Part shown: positions 36,115 through 46,459 of the stretch, piece by piece | Layout: each line of letters begins with the position of its first letter | Numbering within the stretch: the first letter of the stretch is position 1 | From: AP-15 sp963732095 | GTDB taxonomy: Bacteria; Pseudomonadota; Alphaproteobacteria; ATCC43930; CGMCC-115725 | Direction: 5' to 3' | Length of the DNA stretch: 64,000 nt | Assembly (NCBI GenBank): GCA_963732095.1 | Contig: CAVSZA010000052.1 | Coordinates: 124,001 to 188,000, forward strand | Translations under genes and position numbers: made by a program | The notes under the pieces: model-generated | What the model saw: the letters and a program-made list of their open reading frames with translations, nothing else | The model's database searches: none | What the model was told of the DNA's origin: nothing

Positions 36115-36192
36115 AACACAGCGGCAAAAGCCGCCCTCCTCTTCGCAGATGCTTCCCGGGTCTTCGTGCAACTGGTGCAACGGAGATCCACG

Positions 36193-38055
<1,863 letters not shown>

Positions 38056-38061
38056 AACGCT

Positions 38062-38151
38062 GTCATTGCGAGCGCAGCGAAGCAATCTAGTGCGGCAGGT
38101 GCCCTCCGCCGATCGAGATTGCTTCGTCGCCTGACGGCTCCTAGCAATGGC
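38062..38151. repeat. Inverted repeat CATTGCGAGCGAAGCGAAGCAATCT, copy 1
   Basis: Left arm 38062-38088 (gtcattgcgagcgcagcgaa...) pairs with the right arm around 38116-38151 (agattgcttcgtcgcctgac...). The same element recurs at 48369-48440. It lies in the gap after thiC and its right end supplies the ATG used for the Nudix gene. It is a REP/BIME-like intergenic repeat. Confidence 0.8.
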
Positions 38152-38617
38152 AAGAGAGCCAGTAGTCGCGGTCGGGAAGGAGGGGCGCCGCTACCCGGAG
38201 CGCCCGATCGTCGGGGTCTTGGCGGTCGTGATGCGCGGCGAGCGCGCCCTCGTCGTGCGCCGCGCCAACCCGCCGCTGTCGGGCCGCTGGGGTTTTCCCG
38301 GCGGCGTCCTCGAACTCGGCGAGACCGTAGCCCAGGGGGCGATGCGCGAGCTTCTGGAGGAGACCGGCGTCAAAGCGGAAGCCGCCGGTCCGCTGACCGT
38401 CATCGACATGATCGACCGCGACGAGGAGGGCCGGGTGCGTTACCACTACACCTTGGTCGCGGTGATCGGCCGTTGGCATTCGGGCGACGGCGTCCCCGGC
38501 GACGACGCTGACGAGGTCGCGTGGCTCTCCCGCGCCGAGATCATCGAACGGAACCTGCCGACCGCCCCTGCCCTGTTGCCGCTCATCGACCTGGCGCTGC
38601 GGAGACGTGATGTTTAG
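38147..38617 (+). CDS. Nudix hydrolase (ADP-ribose pyrophosphatase-like)
   Basis: This 156-residue protein carries a full Nudix box (GGVLELGETVAQGAMRELLE, then ETG). It would cleave a nucleoside diphosphate linked to another moiety, with Mg held by the REL-x-EE glutamates. The homologous part begins near PERPIVGVLAVV (residue 17); the ATG at 38147 lies in the repeat right arm, so the repeat may have replaced the original start. It overlaps the cytochrome gene by 8 bases. Confidence 0.85.
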   Translation: MAREPVVAVGKEGRRYPERPIVGVLAVVMRGERALVVRRANPPLSGRWGFPGGVLELGETVAQGAMRELLEETGVKAEAAGPLTVIDMIDRDEEGRVRYHYTLVAVIGRWHSGDGVPGDDADEVAWLSRAEIIERNLPTAPALLPLIDLALRRRDV

Positions 38618-39131
38618 AGCCTTCGTATGTGGCGTCGTGCTGACGATCCTGGCTGCCGTGGGGGGCGGCTACGCCGTCCTGCGCGCCGGTCTCATCCCGG
38701 CCAATGCCGACGTCAAACCTGGTTGGTTCGAGACTTGGGCGGCCGGCACTTCGCTCGATGCGACCCTTGATCGCGACGCGCCCAAGGGTCCCAATCCGGT
38801 CGCCTCGACGGACGCCAATCTGATCGCCGGCATCGACCTTTACGGCCGGCACTGTGCGATCTGCCACGGCACGGCGAAAGGCGAGGCTTCGGCCTCGGCA
38901 ATTGCAAAGGGCGAATATCCCTCGCCTCCGCAACTGGCGACAGACGGGGTCGAGGACGATCCCGAAGGACATTCCTTCTGGAAAATAGCGCACGGCATCC
39001 GCTGGACCGGCATGCCCGCCTGGCGGGGGACGCTGAACGACGAGCAGATCTGGACCCTCGCGCTGTTTCTGAAGCACATGGACAAGCTCCCGCCCGCCGC
39101 CGAACAGGCGTGGAAGAACGTCGGGAATTGA
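38610..39131 (+). CDS. Membrane-anchored or secreted monohaem cytochrome c
   Basis: This 173-residue protein has an N-terminal hydrophobic segment (MFRAFVCGVVLTILAAVGGG) that exports it, one haem-binding CAICH near residue 83 and a candidate axial Met in RWTGMPAWRG. GGAG at 38601 favours ATG 38610 over the adjoining GTG 38607. It lies between the Nudix and GMC oxidoreductase genes and is a reasonable electron acceptor for the latter. Confidence 0.85.
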   Translation: MFRAFVCGVVLTILAAVGGGYAVLRAGLIPANADVKPGWFETWAAGTSLDATLDRDAPKGPNPVASTDANLIAGIDLYGRHCAICHGTAKGEASASAIAKGEYPSPPQLATDGVEDDPEGHSFWKIAHGIRWTGMPAWRGTLNDEQIWTLALFLKHMDKLPPAAEQAWKNVGN

Positions 39132-39156
39132 GCAAGACGAGCGCGAGGAGGGTGCA

Positions 39157-40773
39157 ATGAGGGCGGATTACGTCATTATCGGTGCCGGCTCGGCGGGATG
39201 CGTCTTGGCAAACCGGCTTAGCACGGACCCCGGAACGCGCGTCTTATTGCTAGAGGCCGGCGGACGCGACTGGAACCCGCTGATCCACATTCCGGCCGGC
39301 TACATGAAGCTGATGGATCATCCGACTTTGACCTGGGGTTTCACGGCCGAGCCCGATCCCGGCGTCAATGGCCGCGCCATCCTTTACCCGCGCGGCCGAG
39401 TATTGGGCGGGTCGAGCTCGATCAACGGGATGATCTATGTGCGCGGCCAGCCCGAGGATTTCGACCACTGGGGACAGCTCGGCAATCGCGGCTGGTCGTG
39501 GGACGACGTGCTGCCCTATTTCAAGAAGGCCGAGGATTGGGAGGGCGGCGCCGACGAATTTCACGGCCAGGGTGGCCCGCTCTTGACGTCGAGGACCGCC
39601 GACCAGCCGCTGTTGTGTCGGAAGCTGATCCAGGCGGGAACCGAGATCGGGCTCGAATACCACGCCGACGTCAACCATCTGCCGCCCGGCGCCGGCGACA
39701 GTATCGGCTGGGTTCAGCAGACCCGCCGCGGACGGCGCCGCCAAAGCGCGGCGCGCACCTATCTGCGGCCGGCACTGAAGCGGCCCAACCTGCAGGTCGT
39801 CACCAACGCTCTGGTCCACCGAATTCTGTTCGAGGGTACCCGCGCGGTCGGCATCGAGTACGCGCGGGACGGCGGGCTGGAGCGGGTCGACGCCGCTCGT
39901 GAAGTGATCCTGGCGGCGGGCGCCATCGGGTCGCCGCATGTCCTGCAGCTCTCCGGTGTCGGCGATCCCGGCCATTTGGGCCGCGTGGGCATCCCGGTCC
40001 AGCATGCTCTGCCCGGCGTCGGCAAAAACCTGCAAGACCACTACCTCGCGCGGGTCACTTGCACGATTACCGGCGCGAAGACATTGAACGAGAAGTCGCG
40101 TGGCCTGCCGTTTGCCGGCGAGGTGCTGCGTTACCTCTTTGCCGGCACCGGCATGCTGACTTACGCCGCCTCGCTGGTCGCCGCCTCGGTCAAGGTGCTG
40201 GAGGAATCGGCGACACCCGACATCCAATGCCTCCTGGCGTCGGGAAGCTTTGCGCCGGGGCCGATACGCCGGCTCGACGACAAGCCGGGCATGACCGCCG
40301 GCATCTGGCAGATGCGGCCCTTGAGCCGCGGCTATGTCGAGGCGCGCTCGAACCGGCCGGCCGACCCGCCCGCGATCAACCCGCGCTATCTCTCAGAGGA
40401 GACCGACCGCCGCGCGGTGATCGGCGGCCTCAGGATGGCGCGCCGGCTCTTCGCCGCCCCGGTGCTCAAAAAATACGTCGTCGCCGAGAACCTCCCCGGC
40501 AATGATGTCCAGAGCGACGACGAGCTGCTGGACTATGCTCGCCAGTACGGATCGACCGTCTTCCACGCGACCTGCACCTGCAAGATGGGCCCGGACGCGA
40601 TGGCGGTGGTCGACGACCGGCTGCGCGTCCACGGCCTTCAAGGCCTGCGCGTCATCGACGCCTCGGTGATGCCGACCGTCACTTCGACCAACACCAACGC
40701 GCCCACGATCATGATCGCCGAAAAAGGCGCCGCGATGATCCTGGAGGAGGCGCGGCAGAAGCTGGCGGCTTAG
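39157..40773 (+). CDS. GMC-family FAD-dependent alcohol/choline dehydrogenase
   Basis: This 538-residue flavoprotein has DYVIIGAGSAGCVLANRLS for FAD, the GMC signature GRVLGGSSSINGMIYVRGQ and the C-terminal catalytic region (FHATCTCKMG, then TSTNTNAPTIMIAEKGA). It oxidises an alcohol; the Asn-Asn pair usually expected near the end is partly changed. Following a cytochrome c gene by 26 bases, it may send electrons to the respiratory chain. Substrate not determinable. Confidence 0.88.
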   Translation: MRADYVIIGAGSAGCVLANRLSTDPGTRVLLLEAGGRDWNPLIHIPAGYMKLMDHPTLTWGFTAEPDPGVNGRAILYPRGRVLGGSSSINGMIYVRGQPEDFDHWGQLGNRGWSWDDVLPYFKKAEDWEGGADEFHGQGGPLLTSRTADQPLLCRKLIQAGTEIGLEYHADVNHLPPGAGDSIGWVQQTRRGRRRQSAARTYLRPALKRPNLQVVTNALVHRILFEGTRAVGIEYARDGGLERVDAAREVILAAGAIGSPHVLQLSGVGDPGHLGRVGIPVQHALPGVGKNLQDHYLARVTCTITGAKTLNEKSRGLPFAGEVLRYLFAGTGMLTYAASLVAASVKVLEESATPDIQCLLASGSFAPGPIRRLDDKPGMTAGIWQMRPLSRGYVEARSNRPADPPAINPRYLSEETDRRAVIGGLRMARRLFAAPVLKKYVVAENLPGNDVQSDDELLDYARQYGSTVFHATCTCKMGPDAMAVVDDRLRVHGLQGLRVIDASVMPTVTSTNTNAPTIMIAEKGAAMILEEARQKLAA

Positions 40774-40792
40774 GAACCGGAGGGGAAACAAA

Positions 40793-42052
40793 ATGCCCAA
40801 ATTCGTCATCGAGCCGCATTTCCGGCTGCAGGAATGGATTGCCGAGGAAAAGGGGTATTTCACCGCCGAAGGCCTCGACTATGAGTTTCGCGAGAAGATC
40901 CGCTCGACCGGCGGGCAGCACCACGACATGGGCGGCCAACGGGTCGGCGCCTACCAATCTTTCGAGCAGGGCCGCAGCGCCGATGTCAGCTGCGCCTGCC
41001 ACTGGACCGTCAACGTCGCGGCCTCTTCCGGTCACGGCCGGCTCTACGCCGATCTCTATTCGGTGGCGCCGGCGGGGATTTTCGTCGCGGCGGACTCGCC
41101 GATCCGCGACCCGACCGACCTCGCCGGCGTCCCGATCTCGGTCGGCTGGCAATCGGGCAGCCATTATTCGACGATCCAGGCGCTCGAACCCTATCTGCCG
41201 GCCGACAAGATCAACCTGTCCTTCGCGGAGGGCCTGTTGTTCCGCCGCCTGGAGATGCTGGTGGAGCGCCGCGCCCCGGCCGTCGCCCTATTCAGCGGCC
41301 CCTATTACTTCGCCGAGCAGCTCGGCTTCCGCAAAATCATCGACACGACCTTCATGATCGCGACGATGATCCACGGCGACCCTGATCCCCAAGACCTGCG
41401 CAAATTTTTCCGCGCCTTGCGCCGCGCGCAGCGCGACCTCGACCTGCGCCCCGACCGCTACACGCATTACTACAGGAACGAATTCCCCGAGCGCTTCCAC
41501 CCGCTGATGGACGCCCGCCGCTGGGGCCCCGGCGAACGCCTCGTCTTCGAGCCCTACACCAAGGACGCCCACGCCGAGACCGTCGACTGGATCGCAAGGC
41601 ACGGCATCTTCGCCGAAGGCGGGATTGGCCACGGCCAGTACGAAGAATTCGGTGATCTCACTGGAGATGGCCGGGTAGAGTTGGGCTCGGCGGCCCCAGT
41701 CAAAAGGCTTTCGGCAATCCCGCGTTTGAGGATTCCGTTAGCCGTAAGTCGGCTGACGATCGCGGCAAGTTGCACGAAGCGCCGATTTGTGATCGGGCTA
41801 TACCGATCTCGTGACTTCCCTTCCCGGGACGGACGAAGCGACAGCCGGCTCGCGTCAGGATGCGGCGTAGTTCACGGTCGAACGTCGCGGGCATTCACGC
41901 CGCGGCTACCACGGGCACAGATTGCAGGCATTCCGCGATTACGTGCACCTAGATCTCGTCGCCGGGGAGGGCGAGCCCGTTCTCTGCTGCGATCTCGGGA
42001 GCGATTTCGAGCACTCGGGAGACTAGCTGCTCAAAGGTCGGCGCCTCGGTAG
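40793..42052 (+). CDS. Substrate-binding-protein-like protein with a foreign C-terminus
   Basis: Residues 1 to about 285 are a periplasmic-binding-protein fold of the SsuA/THI5-like type (FRLQEWIAEEKGYFTAEGLD, VAADSPIRDPTDLAGV, PAVALFSGPYYFAEQLGF). There is no signal peptide, so the family may be cytoplasmic. A good GGAGGGG precedes the ATG. After GIGHGQYEE (about 41650) the frame continues for 130 Arg/Ser-rich residues that are simply antisense to the hicA/hicB relics. The natural end is displaced; a decayed copy of it remains at 42135-42332. Confidence 0.75.
   Translation: MPKFVIEPHFRLQEWIAEEKGYFTAEGLDYEFREKIRSTGGQHHDMGGQRVGAYQSFEQGRSADVSCACHWTVNVAASSGHGRLYADLYSVAPAGIFVAADSPIRDPTDLAGVPISVGWQSGSHYSTIQALEPYLPADKINLSFAEGLLFRRLEMLVERRAPAVALFSGPYYFAEQLGFRKIIDTTFMIATMIHGDPDPQDLRKFFRALRRAQRDLDLRPDRYTHYYRNEFPERFHPLMDARRWGPGERLVFEPYTKDAHAETVDWIARHGIFAEGGIGHGQYEEFGDLTGDGRVELGSAAPVKRLSAIPRLRIPLAVSRLTIAASCTKRRFVIGLYRSRDFPSRDGRSDSRLASGCGVVHGRTSRAFTPRLPRAQIAGIPRLRAPRSRRRGGRARSLLRSRERFRALGRLAAQRSAPR
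41700..41894 (-). pseudogene. hicA: HicA toxin with scrambled middle
   Basis: The frame from ATG 41894 has the HicA start (FDRELRRILTRAGCRFVRPG, then KGSHEI) and end (AGLPKAF), but the middle is out of frame. A neighbouring frame supplies WYSPITNRRFVQLAAIVSRL and TANGILKR. A single-base loss after KGSHEI and a compensating change near the end explain this. The key His in GSH is kept, but the beta-sheet core is lost, so activity is unlikely. Confidence 0.7.
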
Positions 42053-42149
42053 TCAACGGCAGCTCGTCGTTCGAGCACCACCAGACCCCTGCCTCGGCAT
42101 CCCACTCCGCCCGGATCTCGAAACTACTTCGCTGATGCAAGCTCGTCAC
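41895..42149 (-). pseudogene. hicB: HicB-like antitoxin (DUF1902) with an internal stop
   Basis: The 66-residue open part (FEIRAEWDAEAGVWWCSNDE, APTFEQLVSRVLEIAPEIAA) matches DUF1902 antitoxins. A TAG at 41949-41951 ends it early; reading through gives VHVIAECLQSVPVVAAA and a TGA adjoining the hicA ATG (TGAATG), the normal junction. One nonsense mutation therefore truncates the antitoxin, consistent with the damaged toxin next to it. Confidence 0.7.
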
Positions 42150-42332
42150 CCGGCTCTCTTCGCTTCACTATATGGTGGCGAATACCGGTTAAACAGACCG
42201 TTGGGCGCAAACACCCGCCGCTGGGGCCGGAGTGAGCGGCTGGTGAAGAAAGCCCATACCCAGACGTTCGATCACAAGGCACGATCTTCGCCGAAGTCAG
42301 GATGGGTCACGGCCGCTACTAAGATTCGGTGA
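42135..42332 (+). pseudogene. Decayed second copy of the binding-protein 3' end
   Basis: NTRRWGRSERLV aligns with DARRWGPGERLV of the upstream gene. In another frame GTIFAEVRMGHGRY plus TAA aligns with HGIFAEGGIGHGQYEE. Nucleotide similarity also continues past the end (ttcggtgatttcgctg versus ttcggtgatctcactg). This is either a paralogue relic or a duplication made when hicBA was inserted. The rest of the gap to 42648 is AT-richer and has no gene. Confidence 0.65.
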
Positions 42333-42648
42333 TTTCGCTGCAAGGGGGCTCGCCGGTCTAGCCCTGCCAGGAGGTACAGCGGCCGAACTGGGCACCCGAC
42401 ATTAGGCGGGGTCCTCAATAGGCGTTCTGCTCGCTTTACGAGAATTGTTCAACGGAGTTGCCTGCCCGCGGCCGCTACCAACCGTAGAGCCGAGCGAGAA
42501 CATTAAGCGAACTTTCTCGTTGAAAGTGTATAAAATCCGTGCGATTCTCGTCCGACCTCTCGGCCGATAGAGAGGCGGTGAAAAGGTCTGAACACAGCAT
42601 GTTGTCATTTTAGAGGGATTGTCTACTATCTCTCGTTGGGGTTTCCAT

Positions 42649-43738
42649 ATGACAAGAACCAGCGTCGCCAGGCTCTCCGAAGAGGCCGCTCCGTTTCAGC
42701 GGCGGCACGAAATTCCGCACATTCCAGCCACGGACAACGAGCCTGGGGCCCCCGAAGTGCTCCTGAGGGCGAACAAATTGCTCCGTGGGAGGCGATGGCC
42801 TGCGCCCTATGATCGAACACGGCACGAAATGATTCTCGGCGACGCTCGCGACCTTAGGGCGATACCGAACAAATCGGTACATCTTGTCGTCACGTCCCCT
42901 CCCTATTTTAACCTAAAGCCCTATGCTTCTGACGCTGGTGGGCATCAACTCGGGCGCATCGAGGACTACGAGGCTTTCCTTAATGAATTGGATCGAGCTT
43001 GGAGGGAGTGCGAGCGTGTTCTCGTTCCAGGCGGCCGGATTTGTTGTGTCATCGGAGACATTTTGATCCCCAGGCGGGCAGATGGCCGCCATCGCGTCTT
43101 GCCGCTCCCTTCAGATATTCAGGTTCGGAGCCGCAATATCGGCCTCGACAACCTTGACTCCAATTCTCTGGTTCAAGATTGGAAACCGAACAAACGAGTC
43201 CGGTGGGGGGTCGAGTGGATACTACGGTAAGCCTTATCAACCGGGCGCAATCATCAAAAATGATCATGAGCGCATACTTATGTTGCGCAAGCCGGGAAGG
43301 TATCGCACAACTCCAATGATCCAAAAGGCACTCTCAATGCTACAGCGCGACGAGATGGGTCAATGGATGCGGCCGGTCTGGTCCGATATCCGCGGTGCAA
43401 GCCTGCGAGCCGGACATCCCGCGCCATTCCCGCCAGAGTTGGCGGAACGGCTGATCCGGATGTTCAGCTTCGCAGGAGATACGGTCCTCGATCCGTTTGC
43501 CGGCTCAGGATCGACCGCTATGGCTGCCATTCGAGCGGGGCGAAACTCTATTTCAATCGAAATTGAACAAGAGTACCTGAATTCGGCCACGCGCCGTGCG
43601 GCCCAGTTAGCTGCGGGTCGCCTGATTGAGAACCACACGGCGATTGTGGTCGAGTCCATAGGTCCGGGATGCGAGCGGGCCGGCTGGGAGATGACACTTG
43701 AGCTACCGATTGTTAAATCGGTTCCGGAGCCTCTTTGA
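42649..43738 (+). pseudogene. Beta-class DNA methyltransferase (N4-C/N6-A), one frameshift
   Basis: Joined frames give a protein of about 363 residues. The catalytic motif IV is VVTSPPYFNLKPY, and the SAM motif I (VLDPFAGSGSTAMAA) comes after it, the order of beta-class enzymes. An extra base near 43155 breaks the frame between SRNIGLDNL and TPILWFKIGNRTNESGG. ATG 42649 with GGGG upstream is preferred over a TTG at 42619. The next gene overlaps its 3' end and probably encodes the restriction partner. Loss of the methylase beside an intact nuclease would be lethal, so a consensus error or a dead nuclease must be considered. Confidence 0.8.
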
Positions 43739-44411
43739 TGGGGTCGTCTATCGACACCGCAATTCCAGCCTCGGTGACTCCGTAGCCTCGTATCTCCCTG
43801 AAGATTTATATGCACTGAACCGATCTCCCGGACTAAATGCGCTCATAGAATCGGGGGCGCGCGTTTTAAATGCTCGAAACATTCTTCGGGGCATAAAATC
43901 CAGGCGTGGTGATTTTACTTTTGGGGAACTGGTTCCGCATGCCAACACAGTGAGTATCCCGGGTTTTGTAACGCGTCGTGGTGAAGTGGCAACGGTGGAG
44001 ATTGGAACAGAAGTAAAAATACTGGCGAAAGCAATGATTAAGCAGATTGACCGAGTGATTGGCGATCTCACAAGGCAAGTTGAACAATTTCACACAGCTG
44101 GAGGCGAGCCCATTTGCGTCGGCATCGTCGGGATCAATTGGTCAGATAGATATACCTCTTTCGAAGGCGACAAATTGTGGCCCACCAACGGACGAAACCA
44201 CAAACACCCAGTTCAGGAGGCAGCAGAGGCTGAAGAACGGCTGATCTCAGTAGCCAAGCCCGCTTTTGACGAATTCGTCATCCTCCGCTTCAGAGCGTGG
44301 AACGAGTCTCCTTTCGCGTTTGAATGGCTCGATGAGGAGCGAACAGCATCGGACTACGGGGCCGTGCTTACAAGGATCCTCAGGAAATATGAGGCTAGAT
44401 TCCTGAGATAA
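43698..44411 (+). CDS. Putative type II restriction endonuclease partner of the methylase
   Basis: This 237-residue protein overlaps the methylase by 41 bases and starts at TTG with GGGAG nine bases upstream. VATVEIGTEVKILAKAMIKQ has an E-x-K core as in PD-(D/E)xK nucleases. A second strand CVGIVGINWSDRYTSFEGDK follows, an arrangement reminiscent of some type II endonucleases. I cannot name the family; the nuclease call rests on position and this motif. The composition is AT-richer than in flanking genes, suggesting joint acquisition. Confidence 0.55.
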   Translation: MSYRLLNRFRSLFDGVVYRHRNSSLGDSVASYLPEDLYALNRSPGLNALIESGARVLNARNILRGIKSRRGDFTFGELVPHANTVSIPGFVTRRGEVATVEIGTEVKILAKAMIKQIDRVIGDLTRQVEQFHTAGGEPICVGIVGINWSDRYTSFEGDKLWPTNGRNHKHPVQEAAEAEERLISVAKPAFDEFVILRFRAWNESPFAFEWLDEERTASDYGAVLTRILRKYEARFLR

Positions 44412-44432
44412 TGCAGAGCAGAGTCCTGCCCA

Positions 44433-44510
44433 GGGATCATCAGCCTGCGCTATGCGACCGCGAAGCAGCAAGGCGCCTCTCGCGCGACGTACCCGGGCTG
44501 AGGTCGATAG
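44433..44510 (+). pseudogene. Relic of a brnT-brnA junction
   Basis: ggatcatcagcctgcgctat ... acccgggctgaggtcgata closely matches the 3' end of brnT and the start of brnA at 46048-46115 (ggatcatcagcctgcgttat ... acccgggctgacatcgaca). Only this junction of about 75 bases survives, 1.6 kb before the complete pair, pointing to an earlier or duplicated copy. Confidence 0.65.
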
Positions 44511-44611
44511 TTGCAGGGGCGGGACAGCTGGAGATAAGTCGTGCAAAGATGTGGCTGTGGTCTTGATTTCCGGAACAAGATATTAGATGTTCCTATTGTG
44601 TTCTGATACAG

Positions 44612-45301
44612 ATGGATGGGCCTAAGAGGGCCGATTGCGGAGCGGAGCCGAACTTGGCCGAGTTGGGTAAAACCATTGTCGCGTTCGGCGAGGAACACGT
44701 CGAACGCCTGACCGGCCTCACCCCAGCGCAACTGCGGTATTGGGATCGGACCGGATTTTTCGCGCCGAGCTATGCTGAGGAAGGCCGCAATTCGGCTTAT
44801 AGCCGGATCTATTCGTTCAAAGATGTCGTAGCGCTCCGCACTTTGGGCTTGTTGCGTCGGCAACATAATGTGCCGCTCCAGCACCTCCGCCGGGTCGCGG
44901 AGAGATTGAGTCATCTTGAGGATGATCTTTGGACCAAGACGACCCTGTACGTTTTAAATCGGCGCGTGATCTTCCACGAGCCGGGAAGCCGGCGCCTGCA
45001 GGACGCGGTTAGCGGGCAGTATGTTCTCGGAATACCGCTCAAGAAAATTGTCGCCGATACAAAAAGAGACGCGGAAAGGTTGCGGCATCGTCCTGAGGAT
45101 AAGATTGGGAGGATCGAGCAGTCGCGGAATGTGAGCCACAATTCTGCGGTGGTTGCTGGCACACGGATACCGACGCGTGCAATACGCAACTTCAAAAAGG
45201 CCGGCTATACAGTCGATCAGATTATTGCGGAATACCCTGATCTCACGCCCCGTGATATCGAGGCCGCCTTGAAGTACGAGGAGGCCAGCACCGCCGCTTG
45301 A
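44612..45301 (+). CDS. MerR-like / DUF433 antitoxin
   Basis: This 229-residue protein begins with a MerR-type helix-turn-helix (GLTPAQLRYWDRTGFFAPSY, then FKDVVALRTLGLLRRQ) and ends with a DUF433 domain (VVAGTRIPTRAIRNFKKAGY, PDLTPRDIEAALKYEE). DUF433 proteins are antitoxins of DUF5615/PIN-like toxins; the DNA-binding half would repress the operon. Its stop overlaps the toxin's ATG by one base (TGATG). Confidence 0.85.
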   Translation: MDGPKRADCGAEPNLAELGKTIVAFGEEHVERLTGLTPAQLRYWDRTGFFAPSYAEEGRNSAYSRIYSFKDVVALRTLGLLRRQHNVPLQHLRRVAERLSHLEDDLWTKTTLYVLNRRVIFHEPGSRRLQDAVSGQYVLGIPLKKIVADTKRDAERLRHRPEDKIGRIEQSRNVSHNSAVVAGTRIPTRAIRNFKKAGYTVDQIIAEYPDLTPRDIEAALKYEEASTAA

Positions 45302-45700
45302 TGGTCGAGCGGCTTCGCATCAGATTTTTCATCGATAATTGCGTTCCAGATTCGGTCGCTGACGTTCTCCGCGACACTGGCCACGAGGTAATCCTCTTGC
45401 GCGACAGTATCGCGCCAGACTGCACCCGACTCGTTCGTTGCTGCTGTCGCCGAACTGCACGGCGCTGTTCTTGTCAGCTATGACAAGGATTTCAGATCCC
45501 TTGCCCCTCGAATAGGTGTTGGTCAACGTCGCTTTCGGAAGCTGAGCCGGATTGGTTTTAAGTGCAGTGAGCCGCAAGCGGCACGGAGGCCCGAATCGGC
45601 GCTATCCCATATCGAGCACGAGTGGGTGTTGGCGCAATCTGCTCCAGATAAGCGCATCATGATCGAGATCGGGCCGACCCACATTCGCACGATTCGCTAA
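45301..45700 (+). pseudogene. DUF5615 PIN-like toxin with one frameshift
   Basis: The first frame reads RIRFFIDNCVPDSVADVLRD and TGHEVILLRDSIAPD. After an extra T near 45421 the other frame continues APDSFVAAVAELHGAVLVSY, DKDFRSLAPRIG and on to the stop at 45698-45700. The acidic residues D-N-C and YDKDF are the PIN-like nuclease site. Repaired length is about 132 residues. Uncorrected, only about 60 residues are made and the toxin is dead. Confidence 0.75.
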
Positions 45701-45834
45701 CCCGTGGATCAGAGGTCGCGCTCTGCGATCCCGATGCCGTTTCGTCCTGGTCGAAGATTCTCACCCCCGTCGCCCGAAGCAGGCATGTTGTACGTCTCTG
45801 ACGGATCTCCCATATCCATCTGAGGCAACGATCG

Positions 45835-46110
45835 ATGGATTTTGAGTGGGATCGCGCCAAGAGCGAACGGAACGAAAGCGAGCGCGGGCTGCCGTTCGAG
45901 CTTGCCGCTCTTCTGTTCGACGGTCCTACGATCGAGTGTGCCGATGAACGACGGTACTATGGCGAGACCCGTATTCGGGCAATCGGTGTCGCCGGGAATT
46001 TGACGCTGCATTGCGTCTATACCCAACGTGGAGAGATACGCAGGATCATCAGCCTGCGTTATGCGAACAGGAAGGAACGGGATGCCTATCGTGCGACGCA
46101 CCCGGGCTGA
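45835..46110 (+). CDS. brnT: BrnT family toxin
   Basis: This 91-residue RelE-fold ribonuclease has the BrnT hallmarks MDFEWDRAKSERNESERGLP (D-x-x-K-x-x-x-N at the start), ALLFDGPTIE and RRIISLRYANRKERDAY (His/Arg catalytic area at the C-terminus). It overlaps its antitoxin gene by 29 bases, the usual brnTA layout. It appears intact. Confidence 0.85.
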   Translation: MDFEWDRAKSERNESERGLPFELAALLFDGPTIECADERRYYGETRIRAIGVAGNLTLHCVYTQRGEIRRIISLRYANRKERDAYRATHPG

Positions 46111-46459
46111 CATCGACAAGGCCAAGCTGTTGGCTGAATTGGCCGCGCGGCCTCAGCCCAGCGAAGAAGAGATCGAGGCGCAGACGATCGAAGACGAGGA
46201 TGCGTGGACCGACGAGGAGTTGGCGGGCGCCGAGCCTGTATATCCGCCACCATCGCCGGACCAAGTTCGTGCCCTGCGGGCGAAGTTGGGGCTCACTCAG
46301 GCGCAGTTTGCCCGGCGCTTCGGCTTCACCCTCGACACGGTGCAGCAATACGAGCAAGGGCGCCGACGTCCCTCCGGGCCAGCGTCGATTTTGCTTCGAG
46401 TAATCGAAGCCGATCCGGAAGCGGTCGTCCGCGCGCTCCGGGTGTGCAAGACCGGCTGA
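46082..46459 (+). CDS. BrnA-like antitoxin with XRE helix-turn-helix
   Basis: This 125-residue protein begins MPIVRRTRADIDKAKLLAEL, with the acidic BrnT-binding stretch EDEDAWTDEELAGAEP. It ends in a helix-turn-helix (LRAKLGLTQAQFARRFGFTL, DTVQQYEQGRRRPSG) instead of the ribbon-helix-helix of classical BrnA. It would neutralise BrnT and repress the operon. Confidence 0.8.
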   Translation: MPIVRRTRADIDKAKLLAELAARPQPSEEEIEAQTIEDEDAWTDEELAGAEPVYPPPSPDQVRALRAKLGLTQAQFARRFGFTLDTVQQYEQGRRRPSGPASILLRVIEADPEAVVRALRVCKTG

